DNA of 64,000 nt, taken from NCBI RefSeq assembly GCF_030036535.1, contig NZ_CP080387.1:1364001-1428000 (forward strand). Direction: 5' to 3'. The stretch's first letter is position 1; the number at the start of each line of letters is the position of its first letter. A program made the translations under genes and the position numbers. Below are positions 1-8,545 of the stretch, one piece after another. The notes beneath the pieces were generated by a model. That model was given only the letters and a program-made list of their open reading frames with translations, was not told the origin of the DNA and searched no databases. The DNA is from Agrobacterium cucumeris (lineage in GTDB: Bacteria; Pseudomonadota; Alphaproteobacteria; Rhizobiales; Rhizobiaceae).

Positions 1-448
1 GCTGGATATAACCATCATCGGGATGCTGGATGGCGCCGAGCAGCCCGTCGGTCTCGCAGAGCGGCCAGATTTCCTTCACCTGCTCCGGCGTCAGCATGTT
101 GACGCGCACGCCGATCGTCTCGGCAATGCCGGCATAATACATATATTCGTCCCAGCGATCCTTGGTGCGGGCGAGACGGATGTTCGAGACCTTGGAAAAG
201 CCGACATTCATGCCGGTCTCTTCCTGCAGCTCCTCATAAAACTTCACGGAATATTTGTGGATCTGCCCCACCGAATAGCTCATGTTGAACAACGGCAGAA
301 GGCCGGCCGCATGCCAGGTGGAGCCCGAGGTCAGCTCCTTGCGCTCGATGAGCACGCTGTCGCTCCAGCCCTTTTTGGCAAGATGATAAAGCGTCGAGAC
401 GCCGACCACGCCGCCACCGATCACCACCGCCCGTGCATGTGTCTTCAT
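1..448 (-). CDS. FAD-dependent oxidoreductase, sarcosine/dimethylglycine dehydrogenase type (N-terminal part)
   Basis: Only about the first 149 residues lie in the window; the rest runs off the left edge. The protein opens with a dinucleotide-binding fold of the DAO family (GGGVVG near residues 11-16), followed by an ERKELTSGSTWHAAG segment (about 40-54). That segment is typical of sarcosine/dimethylglycine dehydrogenases, which oxidatively remove N-methyl groups from glycine derivatives and pass one-carbon units to folate. The ATG at 448 starts the protein immediately before the fold. The flavoprotein family is seen directly; the substrate is inferred. Whether a C-terminal GcvT-like folate domain follows cannot be seen. 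Confidence 0.8.
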   Translation of the reverse strand, partial: MKTHARAVVIGGGVVGVSTLYHLAKKGWSDSVLIERKELTSGSTWHAAGLLPLFNMSYSVGQIHKYSVKFYEELQEETGMNVGFSKVSNIRLARTKDRWDEYMYYAGIAETIGVRVNMLTPEQVKEIWPLCETDGLLGAIQHPDDGYIQ

Positions 449-716
449 TTACAGAACCCCTAAAAAGCGCCGGCATTGACTGTCGTGCTGCCAAATCGAT
501 GAGGGGAATATGAAGCGCTCCGCTGCGGTTCAGCCGCCTGATTGCGACATGGCCATAGGGTGCTGCGACAGCCGCAAAAATGCCGTCGCCGGGGATAGGA
601 TTGAGACCGCCGTCGCCTTTTGAAGACGACGGCGGCGAACATATCGGAAAATACCAACCGAGACAGATCAGGTGTCAGCCAATGACGGATTGAAGCTGAA
701 GCACCGGATCAACCGG
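449..716. other. Intergenic region, no gene recognised
   Basis: This gap lies between the 5' end of the flavoprotein gene and the 3' end of the small proline/glycine-rich gene. One arginine-rich open frame on the minus strand crosses it, but it has no recognisable family, no convincing ribosome site and atypical composition. I see no tRNA or riboswitch fold here. Confidence 0.5.
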
Positions 717-1031
717 CTATCTGTTCTGCAGCTGCAATTGCAGCCCCCGGACATCCGGGCCATCCAGCTTCAAACCCTTGAGAACATCATTGCCGGGAAC
801 GATGATCGAGTCCTTGAGGACAGGACCGCCTGGCAGATTGTGTATTCCGCCGCCCCCACCGGGCGGTGGCGGTGGCGGCGGATAGCCACTGCTGCCACAG
901 GGCGGAATGCGATAGATGCAATCGCCAGTGAATTGCTCAAGTCCACCTGCGGCCACAGAAGGGCGAACGGCGTCCTGTGCACCTGCCAGAAACGGAAAAA
1001 ACATACCGAAAAGAAAAATGGCCCTTCTCAT
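717..1031 (-). CDS. Small secreted proline/glycine-rich protein of unknown function
   Basis: A 104-residue protein. Its ATG overlaps the stop of the upstream 438-residue gene (ATGA at 1028-1031), which indicates translational coupling. Residues 1-18 look like a signal peptide (MRR, a hydrophobic stretch, then AGA). The mature part has two closely spaced cysteines (in DCIYRIPPC, about residues 37-45), a run of seven prolines and then five glycines (about 51-62), and a polar C-terminal tail ending QLQLQNR. No family is recognised. The coupling suggests it works with the membrane-anchored partner in the cell envelope. A longer upstream start would lie inside the partner gene and is less likely. 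Confidence 0.6.
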   Translation of the reverse strand: MRRAIFLFGMFFPFLAGAQDAVRPSVAAGGLEQFTGDCIYRIPPCGSSGYPPPPPPPGGGGGIHNLPGGPVLKDSIIVPGNDVLKGLKLDGPDVRGLQLQLQNR

Positions 1032-2344
1032 TTCGCAACCTCCTGCGAAGATGCACAAATCTTGGCGCGGTCTTTCACGTCCTTGCCGGCGGCAGCTTTT
1101 GCCGCTGCGTCCAGCCATGCGGGCGTGCTGTTGCGCATACCGATGGAAACGCTGTTGAAGCCAATGACGAGCGGTCTCGCAAACTGGCTATCGGAAAAGA
1201 GGCCGGAACTGTTCGTGCTGCGAATGCTGTTGTCATTGCCGGCCATGTTTTCGGCCACCGGCTGCTGGCCCTGCGGGCCTGTGGTCGCGGCAACGGCCGC
1301 ACCATCGACAGTCTTCTGGACGTCGCCCTTGTTACCCCCCGCATCGAGGAAAGCGGCGCGTGCCCGGCCGTTGGTGACCTTCACCCCGCGTGTTAGAAAC
1401 GCCTGACGCACGACCAGCAGGCGGATGTCGTAAATATAGCGCGAACCACAATCTTCCGTCTCTGCGGTTCTCAAAATATCGCGACTGAGAATGTAGGAGA
1501 GTTTTTCGCGAAGGTAGTCATCGGCGCAATAGACCTTGGTGTCGCCATCATTGCAAAATCCCATCAGCGCATTTTGCGCGTGGAAGGGATTGATCGCATA
1601 GGTCTGCACATTCTGAAGCTCGATTTCCTCGATATCCGCCCGCGCACCACCGAAGGCGATATTGCGTAAAAGTCCTGCCATTCCTTCCTTGCGTTCTATC
1701 TTGATGACGGGAAACAGCGCGTCCTTCACCACCAGGCCGGACGTCGTCCCATCAACAGCAACCTCGGTACGCGGTTGAGCAATCAAGAGAGACTTTTTAT
1801 CCTCCGACCAGGTGCTGTCGCCGAAATAAGGCGCCTCCGACTTGACCCCCAGATATCCCCGCAAATTCGGTATCTGGGTAATCTTGACGTAGCGGCCGAT
1901 GAAGGATTCGCTTTCGAGATCCGTGGGCAAAGACTTGAACTTGTGGCCTGAATCCACGACCTCGGCGATAATGTCTCCGACATAGATATCCTCCTGCGGA
2001 GGATAGACCGGCTCGATGCCTAATCTGCGGATGGATTCATTCCAGCGTTTCGGCAGGTAATCATCCGTCACATCGGTTTCGCCCATCAGGAAAAACAGAC
2101 CGGCAGAACCGATAACGACACCCGCCGCCAGCAAGGACAATCTGGCTGCATGCGGTGTCAGCCACCTCCAGGCACTCCTTAATTTTTCCCGCAGGGACGT
2201 TTTTGCGGGAACTTGGCCCGGAGGCTGGACAGGCTGGGCAGGCTGGGCAGGCTGGGCAGGCTGGGCAGGCTGGGCAGGCTGGGCAGGCTGGGCAGGCTGG
2301 GCAGGCTGGGCAGGCTGGCCATTTCCATTGACTGGATTCGTCAT
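1028..2344 (-). CDS. Membrane-anchored protein with N-terminal QPA repeats, unknown function
   Basis: A 438-residue protein. Residues about 10-39 are nine QPA triplets plus one QPV, giving a flexible cytoplasmic proline-rich arm. One transmembrane helix follows near residues 69-88, so the remaining 350 residues are probably periplasmic. The periplasmic part contains short beta-like segments and a few cysteines (for example FCNDGDTKVYCADD and TEDCGSRYIYDIRLL), but no domain I can name. It is coupled to a small secreted protein at its 3' end. The start at 2344 is the first ATG before the repeats. No function is assigned. Confidence 0.65.
   Translation of the reverse strand: MTNPVNGNGQPAQPAQPAQPAQPAQPAQPAQPAQPAQPVQPPGQVPAKTSLREKLRSAWRWLTPHAARLSLLAAGVVIGSAGLFFLMGETDVTDDYLPKRWNESIRRLGIEPVYPPQEDIYVGDIIAEVVDSGHKFKSLPTDLESESFIGRYVKITQIPNLRGYLGVKSEAPYFGDSTWSEDKKSLLIAQPRTEVAVDGTTSGLVVKDALFPVIKIERKEGMAGLLRNIAFGGARADIEEIELQNVQTYAINPFHAQNALMGFCNDGDTKVYCADDYLREKLSYILSRDILRTAETEDCGSRYIYDIRLLVVRQAFLTRGVKVTNGRARAAFLDAGGNKGDVQKTVDGAAVAATTGPQGQQPVAENMAGNDNSIRSTNSSGLFSDSQFARPLVIGFNSVSIGMRNSTPAWLDAAAKAAAGKDVKDRAKICASSQEVAK
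2230..2318. repeat. 9-bp tandem repeat, ten copies, in frame in the CDS
   Basis: Ten head-to-tail copies of a 9-bp unit (CAGGCTGGG, with the last partly changed) start at 2230 and every 9 bases after it. They encode the Gln-Pro-Ala arm of the 1028-2344 protein. Near-perfect identity at the DNA level suggests recent slippage; because the unit is a multiple of three, copy changes alter length, not frame. Confidence 0.95.
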
Positions 2345-2600
2345 GTGAGCCCCGACAGGAAAGAAATGATCTAAATATAAGCCAACATATCAACTTATAG
2401 TTTAAACAACAATACAGTCATGAAGGGAATTTTTATTATATTTTCATGAAGACGTCCGACAAAAAGCGGCTTCCCTCCTCGGAAAATCTCTCCCCTGCTT
2501 GGCTCCTCATCCGCACCAATGCAATCGGGCGCGAGGATAATTCCCCGCGCCCGTCAAAGCCCCATAACGGTTGCGTTGCCGCAGCGGCGGCAGCCTAAGG
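2345..2600. other. Intergenic region, AT-rich
   Basis: The stretch immediately upstream of the QPA-repeat gene (about 2345-2460) is strongly AT-rich compared with the coding DNA and probably carries its promoter, but no clean -35/-10 pair stands out. The rest holds the hairpin described separately. Confidence 0.5.
2526..2553 (-). terminator. Hairpin, possible terminator of the MscS-type gene
   Basis: A perfect 8-bp GC stem (2526-2533 with 2546-2553) encloses a 12-base loop and lies just beyond the stop of the MscS-type gene. No U-run follows it, so intrinsic termination is uncertain; it may serve as an RNA-end stabiliser. Confidence 0.4.
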
Positions 2601-5249
2601 TCAATTGTCCTTGCCGGCCGCCTTTGGCGTTGCCTTCGGCTCCACGACGGTCTTGTCACCCGCCTTGGCCATATCCTTTTCGGCGACAGTTGCCGCGGCA
2701 GGCGCCGCCGCACCCGTATGCGCCACCACCGCCTTGTCACCCTCCTCCGAAAGCAGCGCCGCCAGCATTTGCGGGTTGGCGTCGCCTTCCACATGGATGT
2801 TCAGATTGCGCTGCGGGAACGGGATGGCGATGCCCTCCTCGCGGAAGCGCTGGAGGATGGCGATCCGCAGCGCGTTCTTCACACCAAGCCCGGTCGACAG
2901 ATCGGCAAGGTGGAACCGCAATTCAAAATCCAGCGAAAAATCACCAAAGCGCAGGAATTCCACATGCGGCTCGGGGTTGCGCAGCACCGGTGGCTGGGCG
3001 CGCACCAGTTCCAGTAGAATATCCATGACCCGCTGCGGATCGGAATCATAAGCCACGGAAACCGGAATTTCCGCACGCATGATGCGGTTGCGGTGTGTCC
3101 AGTTGCCGACCGAGGAATTGATGAACTCGGAATTCGGCACGATGATCGACTGGCCGCGAAAGGTTTCGATTTCGGTCGCACGCACGGACAGCCGCTTGAC
3201 GGTGCCCTCGGTCGTACCCGTCACCACCCAGTCGCCCACCTTGAAGGGACGCTCGACCAGAAGGATGAGGCCGGACACGAAGTTGGAGACGATGTTCTGC
3301 AGGCCAAAACCGATACCGACCGAAAGGGCGGAAGCAACCAGCGCCAGGCTGGAGAGGTTGAGGCCGGCGGAAGACACGCCAAAGATCGCCGCAACCGCGA
3401 TGCCGAGATAACCGATGCCGGTTTTAACCGAGTTGCGCACCCCGGCATCCACCTGGCCCCGCGCCATGACGTTATTATCCAGCCACTTCTGGAACCAGCG
3501 CGTAATGATGTAGCCGATGGCGAAAACCAGAACGCCGCCGAAGAGGCCGATCAGCGAGATCGAGGCGTTGCCGACGGTAATGCCCGTCAGCAGGCGATAA
3601 GCCCAGCTTTCGATATCGCCCGGCTGGAAGCCCCAGGAAAACAGGATGAGCGGCACACCGAAGGCAAGCGCCACGGCATAGATGCCAAGCCCGGCGGCAA
3701 GACCGGCCTGATCAAGCGCAACCGGACCGAGACCGAAACGCCGCGCGAGATAACGCCCGGCAAGGGATTCGGCAAAGGCGCCCTGCCTCGAAATCGCCTT
3801 GCCGGACAGAATGCCGATATACATGGTTGCCAGCACGGCACCGGTGGCGACAATCTGCGTGGCAAGGAAGCGCGCAAGACCGACATAACCCGTCAGACAC
3901 GCGCCGATGAGAATGAGACCGCCAACGCGCAGCAGGATGACCAGCCAGCGCGGCAGCCGCTGGTTGCCGGTCTCATAATCCTGCCCCTCGCCAATCATCG
4001 GCCGCAGGAATGATACGGTGAGCAGGATGATGCCGATGATGATCGAGGCGACGAAACTCTTGGCAACGGTGACGATCAAGGGCGAATAAAGCGTCTCGCT
4101 GATCGTTCCAAACAGATAGTCGAGACCATTGACGAGCGCCATCAGCAGCACCGCAGACGACAGCGTATGCGCGCCGCGATTGGACACTTTCAACAGACGC
4201 CATTCCGGCTGGGTGGGTGCAAAGATCGCGTAGCTCAGCCGCGATACGAAATAAACGAAGCCGAGGATGGCCATCGCCCCGAACAGGATCGGCGCTATAT
4301 CGGATCGCAGCACGTTGAAATTATCGAGGAAAAACGCCGAGGTGACCAGAAACAGGAACAGCGACAGCGATTGCACCATGGTCGACCAGAAGGCCACGGA
4401 GAGCCTTCTGAGATAAGATGGCTCACCGGTAAAGGCCCGCCGGTCCATGCGGCTGCCGAAAAACCGGTAACCGCCAACCAAGAACAGCAGTCCTGCCATG
4501 ATAGACAGCATCACGGCCCCGAACATCGGCAACCGCTTGTAGCTCCAAACGAAACCCGCCCAGCTGCTGAAGGCGTTGTTGAGGTTGGTCACCTCGGTAA
4601 CGAAAGCCGAAGAGGCGTCGCCTAGCGTCTGGGCAGAAACTTCCGTGCGCTTGAACAGGGTGGCGGCAAAAAGCGCCCGGCGCACCGCCGTGATATTGTT
4701 GGAAATCTGCGCGGCACTGGTGGCGGTGCTTTCCACCTCACCGGCAATCGCATTCACCTCGGCACGCTCCGCCGTCAGCCGGGCGCGCTCTTCCGTCACC
4801 ATGCTCGCTTCCGGCGGCTGGCCATCGGCTGGCGGCTCGCCAAGCGCATCGAGACGAGTCTTGATCTGGTCCAGCCGGGTGCGCAGCTTGGTGTTGGCCG
4901 CCGCGGCATCGGCGGCAATACCATCGGCACGGCCTTTCATATCCACCAGATGCACGTCGTCGCTGCCGCCCGCCTCCACCTGCCCGGCGATGGTTGCAAC
5001 ATCGGCTTTCCATTTTTCCAGTTCCGCCCGCGCCTGCTCGACTGTGGTGGCCTGGATCACGGCAGGCGCCGGCGGCGTTGTCTCCCCTTGCGCGGATGCC
5101 GGCATTGCGGGCAACAGAAAACCGCCGAAAAGCGAAACCATCATGACCAATATCATGGCCATGGCACTGCTTCGCCCCCGACCAGATGCCGGTTCACCGA
5201 ACACCCGTCTGCCATTCATCAATCCGCCGAACATCAACCGCACATCCAT
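2601..5249 (-). CDS. Large MscS-family mechanosensitive channel (DUF3772-type N-terminus)
   Basis: An 882-residue membrane protein, far longer than the basic MscS (about 280). It has a signal-peptide-like segment (about 28-54, ending PASA). A coiled-coil-rich periplasmic domain of the kind seen in large MscS relatives follows (about 55-250, EQARAELEKWK and similar), and then about ten transmembrane helices. The conserved pore and beta domain includes GFGLQNIVSNFVSGLILL and RPFKVGDWV (about residues 645-680). The family opens under membrane tension to release solutes during osmotic downshock. The C-terminal 50 residues are low-complexity Ala/Lys. ATG codons at 5249 and 5219 are both possible starts. 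Confidence 0.9.
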   Translation of the reverse strand: MDVRLMFGGLMNGRRVFGEPASGRGRSSAMAMILVMMVSLFGGFLLPAMPASAQGETTPPAPAVIQATTVEQARAELEKWKADVATIAGQVEAGGSDDVHLVDMKGRADGIAADAAAANTKLRTRLDQIKTRLDALGEPPADGQPPEASMVTEERARLTAERAEVNAIAGEVESTATSAAQISNNITAVRRALFAATLFKRTEVSAQTLGDASSAFVTEVTNLNNAFSSWAGFVWSYKRLPMFGAVMLSIMAGLLFLVGGYRFFGSRMDRRAFTGEPSYLRRLSVAFWSTMVQSLSLFLFLVTSAFFLDNFNVLRSDIAPILFGAMAILGFVYFVSRLSYAIFAPTQPEWRLLKVSNRGAHTLSSAVLLMALVNGLDYLFGTISETLYSPLIVTVAKSFVASIIIGIILLTVSFLRPMIGEGQDYETGNQRLPRWLVILLRVGGLILIGACLTGYVGLARFLATQIVATGAVLATMYIGILSGKAISRQGAFAESLAGRYLARRFGLGPVALDQAGLAAGLGIYAVALAFGVPLILFSWGFQPGDIESWAYRLLTGITVGNASISLIGLFGGVLVFAIGYIITRWFQKWLDNNVMARGQVDAGVRNSVKTGIGYLGIAVAAIFGVSSAGLNLSSLALVASALSVGIGFGLQNIVSNFVSGLILLVERPFKVGDWVVTGTTEGTVKRLSVRATEIETFRGQSIIVPNSEFINSSVGNWTHRNRIMRAEIPVSVAYDSDPQRVMDILLELVRAQPPVLRNPEPHVEFLRFGDFSLDFELRFHLADLSTGLGVKNALRIAILQRFREEGIAIPFPQRNLNIHVEGDANPQMLAALLSEEGDKAVVAHTGAAAPAAATVAEKDMAKAGDKTVVEPKATPKAAGKDN

Positions 5250-5396
5250 GCCTTTCGTCTCTTCACGCCGTCCCAGGCTTTTTAACGCCTGCGCCGGGGA
5301 AAACCACCCGCATGAAGCGAGGTTTTCCGGAGTTTACCTTGCTTTTCACCACGAGAATCATCACCTTTGATAGTGCAGCAAACATGGGAGGAAATC

Positions 5397-5651
5397 ATGG
5401 AATCTGCTGGTATTGGCTGGATCGCAGCTATCATCATCGGTGGTGTCGCCGGGTGGCTCGCCGAACAATTCATGAAAAGCAATATGGGTGTTTTCATGAA
5501 CATCCTTCTTGGAATCGTCGGCGCCATCGTCGCCAACGCCATATTGTCCGTGTTTGGAATCGTTTTGACCGGCTGGCTCGGTTATCTCATCGCCGGCTTC
5601 ATCGGCGCCTGCATCCTCATCCTTATCGGGCGGGCCTTCAGACGCGGCTGA
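5397..5651 (+). CDS. GlsB/YeaQ/YmgE-family small membrane protein
   Basis: An 84-residue protein with three glycine-rich transmembrane helices (IGWIAAIIIGGVAGWLAE near the start, NILLGIVGAIVANAIL in the middle, a third before a short Arg-rich tail). This matches the YeaQ/YmgE transglycosylase-associated family, small inner-membrane proteins often induced by stress. The start at 5397 is chosen over an earlier in-frame ATG at 5367 because GGGAGG sits just upstream with good spacing. The gene stands alone between the MscS-type gene (divergent) and tRNA-Lys. The exact biochemical role of the family is unsettled. Confidence 0.88.
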   Translation: MESAGIGWIAAIIIGGVAGWLAEQFMKSNMGVFMNILLGIVGAIVANAILSVFGIVLTGWLGYLIAGFIGACILILIGRAFRRG

Positions 5652-5806
5652 GCAAAAAGTAAAATCCGTAAAACCCCGGATTTCCAGCCTTTTCCAGCGC
5701 GACTGAAATTTTTCCGTCACAAAAATCGAAGAAATTTCATTTCCGCGCTGGACAAGCTCAAACTTCCCCTTTATAGCCCCCCTCACACCGCCACACGGTG
5801 CCGGTC

Positions 5807-5882
<76 letters not shown>

Positions 5883-6023
5883 AATTCTCTTTAAATGACA
5901 GAATGTTGCGATGCTTACTTAAAGCATCGCCCGAGCGATTGAGCTTTTGCAATCGCCTTTTCCCAGCAATGCCAGCGAAAGAAACGTTACCCGTCACGGA
6001 TAACGCCGAGCCGCGCAGGCCCA

Positions 6024-6494
6024 CTAGCGCAACAGCTCCCCGGCAAGTCTACAAATTCGTTTCCGATACGCTTTTGTCCCGATGAAGCGCGGCTCCAAAG
6101 GCCGACCGGCGATACGGCTTCCGAATTCTTCCGTGAAACGAACGGGTGCTGCCTGTTTTACCGCATTGATTGCGGAATCGATAAACGCCTGCCGTCTCGG
6201 GCTCTCCTCCTGAGGTCGCGATGCGAGGACAACCACCTTGCCGCGTATCTGCCCGTCCTTGTGCAAAATGAACCGCAGCGTCACCACCAGCCCCTCCGTG
6301 TCTTCCGGCGGCACCCAGCAGGCATAGATCGCATCGAACATTTCATTGAGATTACTGGCAGGCGTCGGATCATTGCAGATCCGCGACTGGCCCCAAGCCG
6401 GCGCCAGCATACCTCCAGCCAAGATGCTCGACACCACGAGACCGGGCAGCCTGAAACGACGGAACACCAAAGAAGTATGGTTGATCAAATCCAA
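6024..6494 (-). CDS. Secreted TonB-C-terminal-like protein of unknown function
   Basis: A 156-residue protein with a long signal peptide (residues about 1-35, ending PAWG before QSR). The mature part has two cysteines (ICNDP and YACWVPP). Its pattern (VVTLRFILHKDGQIRG, then a helix AFIDSAINAVKQAAPVRF) resembles the C-terminal domain of TonB/TolA, where a strand with D-G is followed by an A-AV-AP helix. That resemblance is my inference. There is no N-terminal transmembrane anchor plus proline linker, so it is not an ordinary TonB. A periplasmic location is likely. Confidence 0.65.
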   Translation of the reverse strand: MDLINHTSLVFRRFRLPGLVVSSILAGGMLAPAWGQSRICNDPTPASNLNEMFDAIYACWVPPEDTEGLVVTLRFILHKDGQIRGKVVVLASRPQEESPRRQAFIDSAINAVKQAAPVRFTEEFGSRIAGRPLEPRFIGTKAYRKRICRLAGELLR

Positions 6495-6921
6495 TATCCT
6501 CTATCAGGAAGCAATCCGGCTGCTTTGGCCGGCCGGTCTAACCATTTTAAAAAATTGGTTTTTCCGTAAATATCTTGAAAGCTCCATGTGACGTGATGTA
6601 AACATCAATAAATAAAATCACAAACACATCAATAAAAACAATAATTAAATAGATAAAAATACATATTTCGGGAAAAATAAATTTAAAAACCAAAAACATC
6701 AACAGAATATATAAAATTATATTTATATAAAAATTATAAAAAACAAAAGTAATATTCGGAATTCCAATCAATAAATTCTATATTATTGAATATACAGACA
6801 GCTGTAAAATACTCTCCGGAAACGCGGCTTCGCATCTTAACCAATGGCTGCGGTTTACATTGCAAGCCAATGATTTAGCTGTATGCATGGCCTGCCAGAA
6901 CAGGAAAAAAAGGGGGATATC
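6495..6921. other. Intergenic AT-rich island
   Basis: From about 6547 to 6800 the sequence is almost entirely A and T, very unlike its surroundings. The only open frame (minus strand) is a run of Ile/Phe/Tyr residues that follows from the composition and is not a believable gene. The region separates the divergent 6024-6494 and 6922-7254 genes, so it probably holds their promoters and may be bound by an AT-specific silencer. Confidence 0.6.
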
Positions 6922-7254
6922 ATGACATCGAAATGGGTATTGGCAGTGTTTTTCGGCACAGCGATGACGGTTGCGGGTGCGGCGCAGGCCGAAGACCTGG
7001 TGTTCACGCTGAAGAACGGCACGGGCTCCGTTCTTAACGCCTTTTATACCTCACCGGTGGGCGTTGATGACTGGGAAGACGATGTGTTCGGCAAGAAGGC
7101 GCTTGGCCCCGGCGAAGAGATGGAAATCACCATCGCCGATGGCCGCAGCGTCTGCAAATATGACATGCGCTTCGAATTCCAGGGCGATGCGCTGGAGGAT
7201 CTGGAGGATACGCAGAATCTCTGCGAGCTCGGCGAATATACCATCACCGAATAA
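6922..7254 (+). CDS. Small periplasmic protein of unknown function
   Basis: A 110-residue protein. The start at 6922 has AAGGGGGAT just upstream and opens directly into a signal peptide (cleavage probably after AAQA, about residue 22). The mature part is acidic with a beta-rich look: FTLKNGTGSVL, a GEEMEITIADG turn, and two cysteines (SVCKYDMRF and NLCELGEY) that could form a disulfide. I know such proteins only as uncharacterised secreted proteins of rhizobia, and no function is claimed. A GC hairpin follows the stop. Confidence 0.7.
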   Translation: MTSKWVLAVFFGTAMTVAGAAQAEDLVFTLKNGTGSVLNAFYTSPVGVDDWEDDVFGKKALGPGEEMEITIADGRSVCKYDMRFEFQGDALEDLEDTQNLCELGEYTITE

Positions 7255-7263
7255 TCCAGTGAC

Positions 7264-7288
7264 GGCCCTGCCCGGCAAAGGCAGGGCC
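7264..7288 (+). terminator. GC-rich hairpin after the 6922-7254 gene
   Basis: A perfect 9-bp stem (7264-7272 with 7280-7288) lies ten bases after the stop codon. There is no clear T-run, so it may be a weak terminator or a 3'-end stabilising hairpin. Confidence 0.45.
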
Positions 7289-7378
7289 TGCGGCGGCCAA
7301 GCTCCGAAAAAAAGAAGGTACGGCAATTATAGGCACTGCCGCGCCGCCCTTTTCCCCAAAGCTGTCTCAATCATCCCT

Positions 7379-7630
7379 ATGATTGGCAGGATGAGATTGA
7401 TCATCAACATATTGCTGTTCGTCCTCGGCGCGGTCGGGAGCGGAATATGTGCGTTTTTATTATCGGCAGCGCTTGCCGATTCCGGGCTGCTGGGTTCCTG
7501 TTTTGAAGGAAATTGCGCTTATGCGGCGCTGTTTATGGTGCTTCCGGTCGCATGGTTCATACTTTTTGCGCTTTATGTCATGGCTTTGCTCGTCTGGAGA
7601 CGAAAACCGTTCCGCAATGGACGTTTCTGA
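7379..7630 (+). CDS. Small two-span membrane protein, unknown function
   Basis: An 83-residue protein with two hydrophobic segments. The first spans about residues 6-32 (LIINILLFVLGAVGSGICAFLLSAALA). A short loop with two cysteines (GSCFEGNCAYA) follows, then a second span to about residue 72 and a basic tail (WRRKPFRNGRF). Either ATG 7379 or ATG 7391 could be the start, and neither has a strong ribosome site. It is read from the lower-GC stretch downstream of the secreted-protein gene. No family is recognised. Confidence 0.5.
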   Translation: MIGRMRLIINILLFVLGAVGSGICAFLLSAALADSGLLGSCFEGNCAYAALFMVLPVAWFILFALYVMALLVWRRKPFRNGRF

Positions 7631-7831
7631 AAAAGCGCGTTACGTCGCCATCGCTACCGCGCGTTCGTTGACAGCGATAAGCACTTACCGTTAACTCCGC
7701 CTGCTGGGGGATTCGCTGCCAGTGATATATGGGCCCGATGGGCATTCCCTGTATCACAGGCCTCTGAATGTGCATGTTCCGATTTGCGTTTTGCGTTTGC
7801 TGGGCATGACGGAAAACAGGGAGACCAAAGG

Positions 7832-8062
7832 ATGCGGGCCGCAATCAATTCCCCGTCGCTTTCGATCGACACGATGGACTATCAGGCCGAGTGCCAGTTC
7901 GCGCTGGAACCATCCATCCAGGGCCTTATTGAAAAGGCGGAGAGCGCCGGCTGGAACCGCCAGCAGGCTGCGCTTGCTATCGTAGCACTCGCCAGCGAAC
8001 ATCTGACCGACCTGTTGTCGGCCGGTGGCCCCGCATTGCTGGATCAACGTTCCCTTTCCTGA
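7832..8062 (+). CDS. Small hypothetical protein (76 aa)
   Basis: A soluble, mostly helical 76-residue protein. The start at 7832 follows CAGGGAGACCAAAGG, and an upstream in-frame ATG at 7784 lacks a ribosome site. The middle (IQGLIEKAESAGWNRQQAALAIVALASEHL) forms amphipathic helices. I recognise no domain. Its size and helix content would suit a small regulatory or adaptor protein, but that is only a guess. Confidence 0.5.
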   Translation: MRAAINSPSLSIDTMDYQAECQFALEPSIQGLIEKAESAGWNRQQAALAIVALASEHLTDLLSAGGPALLDQRSLS

Positions 8063-8328
8063 TCTCCGCTGAAGCGGGCGGAACCAGCGCCCGCCTTGTC
8101 CAGACATCATCTTGAAAATCAATCCTGCGCGCCCGGAGTGTCCTCACAGACGCTGCCGGCACCCTTGGTCGCGTCGGGACGCCATCACCCAAGGCGAATC
8201 CTGCCTCGCACGCCAATATCGCTGCAAGGCAGCCCCCCACCATATTCCGGGTCAGCCCAACCCCGCAGAACGCATCGATTGCCGGTCGGAAACCGCGCCA
8301 TAGTGTTGACACAGACCACCAATAATGA

Positions 8329-8343
8329 GAACATAAAGTGAAC
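8329..8343 (+). promoter_or_regulatory. Candidate LexA (SOS) box, GAAC-N7-GAAC
   Basis: The direct repeat GAAC, seven bases (ATAAAGT), GAAC is the alphaproteobacterial LexA operator pattern. A perfect -35 hexamer TTGACA lies at 8306-8311, and the box sits where the -10 region would be, 17 bases upstream of the ATG at 8360. This is the placement expected of a repressor site that blocks polymerase. Confidence 0.65.
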
Positions 8344-8359
8344 ATTATGGAGGTCAGCG

Positions 8360-8545
8360 ATGAACACTGCAGACGCAACCATAGAAAATGCCCTCTCCGT
8401 CGTCGCCCGCTCCCGCGATATGCGCGAGCGCGCGCTGGAACGGCGCCGCGAGTTGCAGCGGCGAACGGAAGTCATCATCACCCGGCCGCTTTACGTGCTG
8501 AAAAAGAACGAGTCTAAGCAGCTGTCGTTGAAACTCGACAGCTGA
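8360..8545 (+). CDS. Small charged protein, probable SOS-regulated gene
   Basis: A 61-residue protein with no signal peptide or membrane span. A long arginine-rich helix (RSRDMRERALERRRELQRR, about residues 17-35) is followed by a short C-terminal stretch with many lysines. GGAGG precedes the ATG with good spacing, and a TTGACA box plus a LexA-type operator lies just upstream. I recognise no family. The combination suggests a small protein made after DNA damage, perhaps one that binds a nucleic acid or a partner; the function is not known. Confidence 0.65.
   Translation: MNTADATIENALSVVARSRDMRERALERRRELQRRTEVIITRPLYVLKKNESKQLSLKLDS

Noticed and set aside
6547..6771. A minus-strand frame rich in Ile, Phe and Tyr that looks like a membrane protein
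   Set aside because: It follows from the AT-only composition; no ribosome site, no relation to any family.
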